This document shows, in pieces, positions 5,115-6,663 of a stretch of DNA of 6,663 bases. The stretch is taken from contig SKKR01000197.1 of NCBI GenBank assembly GCA_007123655.1, positions 1 through 6,663 of the forward strand, in the 5' to 3' direction. Each line of letters starts with the position of its first letter. Position 1 is the first letter of the stretch. Origin of the DNA: Thermomicrobiaceae bacterium (GTDB taxonomy: Bacteria; Chloroflexota; Chloroflexia; Thermomicrobiales; Thermomicrobiaceae). The notes beneath the pieces are model-generated. The model was not told the DNA's origin. It made no database searches and was given only the letters and a program-made list of their open reading frames with translations. The position numbers and the translations under genes are program-made.

Positions 5115-6413
5115 ATGCAGTTCCCAGTTCGCGTGGCGCCGCTTATGCTTGCCGTGGTCCTGACGCTCATCCTGGCGGCGTGCGTCTCCGATCGCGACGA
5201 TGTCGCGGAGGCCGACGACGATGTCACCGCGAGCGAAGTCGATGCCGTCGATGACGCGCTGTCAGAGGACGCAGAGGAAGAGCCGACAGAAGCTCCGGAT
5301 CCGACGCCGACTCCCGCGCCGGCTGACGATGACGTATCGGACCGCTCAGACAGGGACGAGGATCGACTTCCGTACTGGCACCGTTCCTGGGACAATACCG
5401 ACTTCGACAATCGAACCGTTTCACTGGATGAGATCAGATCGGGCGGCGTTCCTCCGGACGGTATTCCACCGATCGATGAGCCAAAGTTTGTCGAGTTCGA
5501 CGAGGCGCATGAATGGCTCGAAGATCAGGAGCCGGTCGTTTCGATCGACATCGACGGCGAAGCCCGCGCCTACCCGCTTCAGATCCTGACCTGGCACGAG
5601 ATCGTCAACGATGAGTTCGAAGACCGGGCCGTTGGCGTGACGTTCTGCCCGCTCTGCAACGCGGCCGTGGCGTTCGACCGGGAAGTAGGAGACCTCGGGG
5701 TGATGCGGTTCGGCGTCAGCGGGCTGTTGCGACATTCAGACCTCATCATGTGGGACGACAAGACCGAGAGCTTCTGGCAGCAGATGACCGGTGAGGCGAT
5801 CGTCGGTGAGCTCGCCGGAGAGCGGCTCGAACTCCTCCCATCGGTGATTGTTTCCTACGCCGAGTTCAAGGAAACGCACCCTGACGGGGTGGTTCTGTCT
5901 CGCGATACCGGGTTCAACCGCGTCTACGGAAACAACCCTTATGTGGGCTACGACGACATAGACTCTTCGCCGTTCCTGTTCAGTGACATCCCGGACGACC
6001 GGTTCCCTCCGATGGAGCGGGTGCTTTCGCTGGAGATCAACGAGGAACCGATGGCGTACCCGTTCTCGCACCTCGAGAATCACCCGGTCGTACACGATGA
6101 GGTCGGCGGCGAGCCCGTTGTCGTCTTCTGGCAGCCTGGCGCGACGTCCGCGCTTGATCAGACGGATATTGCGGGTTCGCGAGATGTCGGTTCGGCCAAC
6201 GCGTTCATCCCCGAACTGGACGGCGAGCCGATCGAGTTCATCTTCGAAGACGACGAGATTCGTGACGTGCAGACGGGAAGCACCTGGAACGTGCTTGGCC
6301 ATGCAACCTCGGGGGAGCTTGAGGGCGAACGCCTGGATGAGTATGTGAACGGGACCTACTTCTGGTTTGCCTGGGCGGCGTTCCAGCCGGAAACCGGCGT
6401 CTGGACGCCCTAG
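5115..6413 (+). CDS. DUF3179-family lipoprotein
   Basis: A 432-residue exported lipoprotein of the DUF3179 family, whose biochemical role is unknown. Residues 1-22 are a signal peptide with a hydrophobic core and the lipobox LAAC (20-23), so Cys23 should be lipidated and the protein anchored outside the membrane. Residues 24-85 form an Asp/Glu-rich, then Pro/Thr-rich linker (PTPTPAPADDD), probably a flexible stalk. The globular part carries the DUF3179 hallmarks YPLQILTWHEIVND (153-166), TFCPLCNAAVAFDRE with a CxxC pair at 178 and 181, SGLLRHSDL (202-210) and DDKTESFWQQMTGEA (214-228). A second, degenerate copy of the same pattern follows at 302-430. ATG 5115 is chosen because GGAG lies eight bases upstream and it puts the signal peptide at the N-terminus; an in-frame TTG at 5097 would add six residues. 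It is followed by another lipoprotein start. Confidence 0.92.
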   Translation: MQFPVRVAPLMLAVVLTLILAACVSDRDDVAEADDDVTASEVDAVDDALSEDAEEEPTEAPDPTPTPAPADDDVSDRSDRDEDRLPYWHRSWDNTDFDNRTVSLDEIRSGGVPPDGIPPIDEPKFVEFDEAHEWLEDQEPVVSIDIDGEARAYPLQILTWHEIVNDEFEDRAVGVTFCPLCNAAVAFDREVGDLGVMRFGVSGLLRHSDLIMWDDKTESFWQQMTGEAIVGELAGERLELLPSVIVSYAEFKETHPDGVVLSRDTGFNRVYGNNPYVGYDDIDSSPFLFSDIPDDRFPPMERVLSLEINEEPMAYPFSHLENHPVVHDEVGGEPVVVFWQPGATSALDQTDIAGSRDVGSANAFIPELDGEPIEFIFEDDEIRDVQTGSTWNVLGHATSGELEGERLDEYVNGTYFWFAWAAFQPETGVWTP

Positions 6414-6428
6414 GGCCCGAACCGAACC

Positions 6429-6453
6429 GGGGCCGGTCGGCGGATCCGGCCCC
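6429..6453 (+). terminator. GC-rich hairpin after the DUF3179 gene
   Basis: GGGGCCGG (6429-6436), 9-nt loop, CCGGCCCC (6446-6453): a perfect 8-bp all-G/C stem starting 16 bases after the stop codon. The position suits a terminator, but TCTCCGG rather than a T-run follows, so it may instead be an RNA-stabilising or factor-assisted stop. Confidence 0.45.
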
Positions 6454-6586
6454 TCTCCGGCTTCACGGAGTACATCCAGATATCGATTCCACCGAACAGG
6501 GTAATCTGCCTCACTGAAACGTACTTCCGGATCCTTCAGAATGGCGAGACATACGTACCTCCCAGTACTCTGAACGGAGCCGAATC
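6454..6586. other. Spacer before the truncated lipoprotein gene
   Basis: About 130 bp with no ORF I would support. A near-identical 10-mer, ACGTACTTCC (6519-6528) and ACGTACCTCC (6553-6562), occurs twice, 34 bp apart. It could be a regulator half-site pair or chance. No clear -35/-10 pair was found. Confidence 0.25.
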
Positions 6587-6663
6587 GTGACAAGCATAAT
6601 CAGACGACCCGCACTTCTACCCGTCGCACTGGCGGCCATTCTTGTCCTGGCGGCGTGTAATGC
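6587..6663 (+). CDS. Lipoprotein N-terminus (3' truncated by window edge)
   Basis: A GTG start at 6587, with GGAG seven bases upstream, opens a frame that runs off the window after 25 complete codons. The peptide begins MTSIIRRPALLPV and is a complete lipoprotein signal sequence: two arginines, a hydrophobic core (ALAAILV) and the lipobox LAAC at residues 21-24, then Asn. The protein should be exported and lipid-anchored at Cys24. The same LAAC lipobox and similar spacing as the upstream DUF3179 protein make a tandem paralogue possible, but nothing of the mature protein is visible. The start lies in a spacer of ordinary size after the preceding gene. Confidence 0.7.
   Translation, partial: MTSIIRRPALLPVALAAILVLAACN

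Noticed and set aside
4235..5254. 339-codon plus-strand ORF overlapping ctaG and the start of the lipoprotein gene
   Set aside because: It lies in another frame of ctaG, whose hydrophobic segments and histidine motifs are unmistakable; the alternative translation has no domain and is Arg/Gly/Ser-rich.
4859..5410. 183-codon minus-strand Ser-rich ORF
   Set aside because: The long Ser/Ala/Gly run is simply the reverse complement of the Asp/Glu-rich linker codons of the DUF3179 lipoprotein.
5736..6593. 285-codon minus-strand ORF opposite the DUF3179 gene
   Set aside because: It is an antisense shadow of a clearly coding plus-strand gene; its translation is Arg/Val-rich with no family pattern, and the long open frame is expected from GC-biased third positions.

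Overview
The window is GC-rich (about 60% by eye) with G/C-biased third codon positions. It encodes two proteins or protein starts with classical lipoprotein lipoboxes, a flavin/F420-type monooxygenase, a GatC/AtzG-amidase pair and a caa3-type CtaG. This fits an environmental, probably aerobic bacterium; Chloroflexota (SAR202/Dehalococcoidia-like or Thermomicrobia-like) is my best guess and Actinobacteria-like lineages are possible. No rRNA or other marker gene is present to settle it.

Layout: (1) 1-558, plus strand: the C-terminal part of an acyl-CoA synthetase, running in from the left edge. (2) 577-3349, minus strand: a three-gene operon read right to left. A small GatC/AtzG-like protein overlaps the amidase by ATGA, and the amidase overlaps the luciferase-like (LLM) monooxygenase by ATGGTAA. 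It converges on the acyl-CoA synthetase with an 18-bp gap. The set suggests catabolism of an amide-containing or heterocyclic compound (amide hydrolysis, flavin-dependent oxidation, CoA activation), but the substrate cannot be read from the sequence. (3) 3350-4097: about 750 bp between divergent units with no confidently assigned gene but unusual structure. It holds a 44-bp element with two alternative hairpins, a 13-bp direct repeat shared by two hairpin-bearing sites, a perfect 19-bp operator-like palindrome, and a tentative Arg-rich small ORF on the minus strand with a strong ribosome binding site and a hairpin just past its stop. (4) 4098-5012, plus: a seven-helix CtaG cytochrome oxidase copper-assembly protein, with no oxidase subunits in the window. 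(5) 5115-6413, plus: a DUF3179 lipoprotein with an acidic/Pro-rich linker and an internally duplicated domain. (6) A GC-rich hairpin after it, then at 6587 the start of a second lipoprotein cut off by the window edge and too short for ordinary ORF calling.

The most distinctive parts are the non-coding/small-ORF block 3541-4056, the two-repeat organisation visible inside the DUF3179 protein, and the accessory-subunit/amidase/monooxygenase operon. I see no CRISPR array, transposase, tRNA or rRNA, and no convincing evidence of a wholly new multi-gene system.
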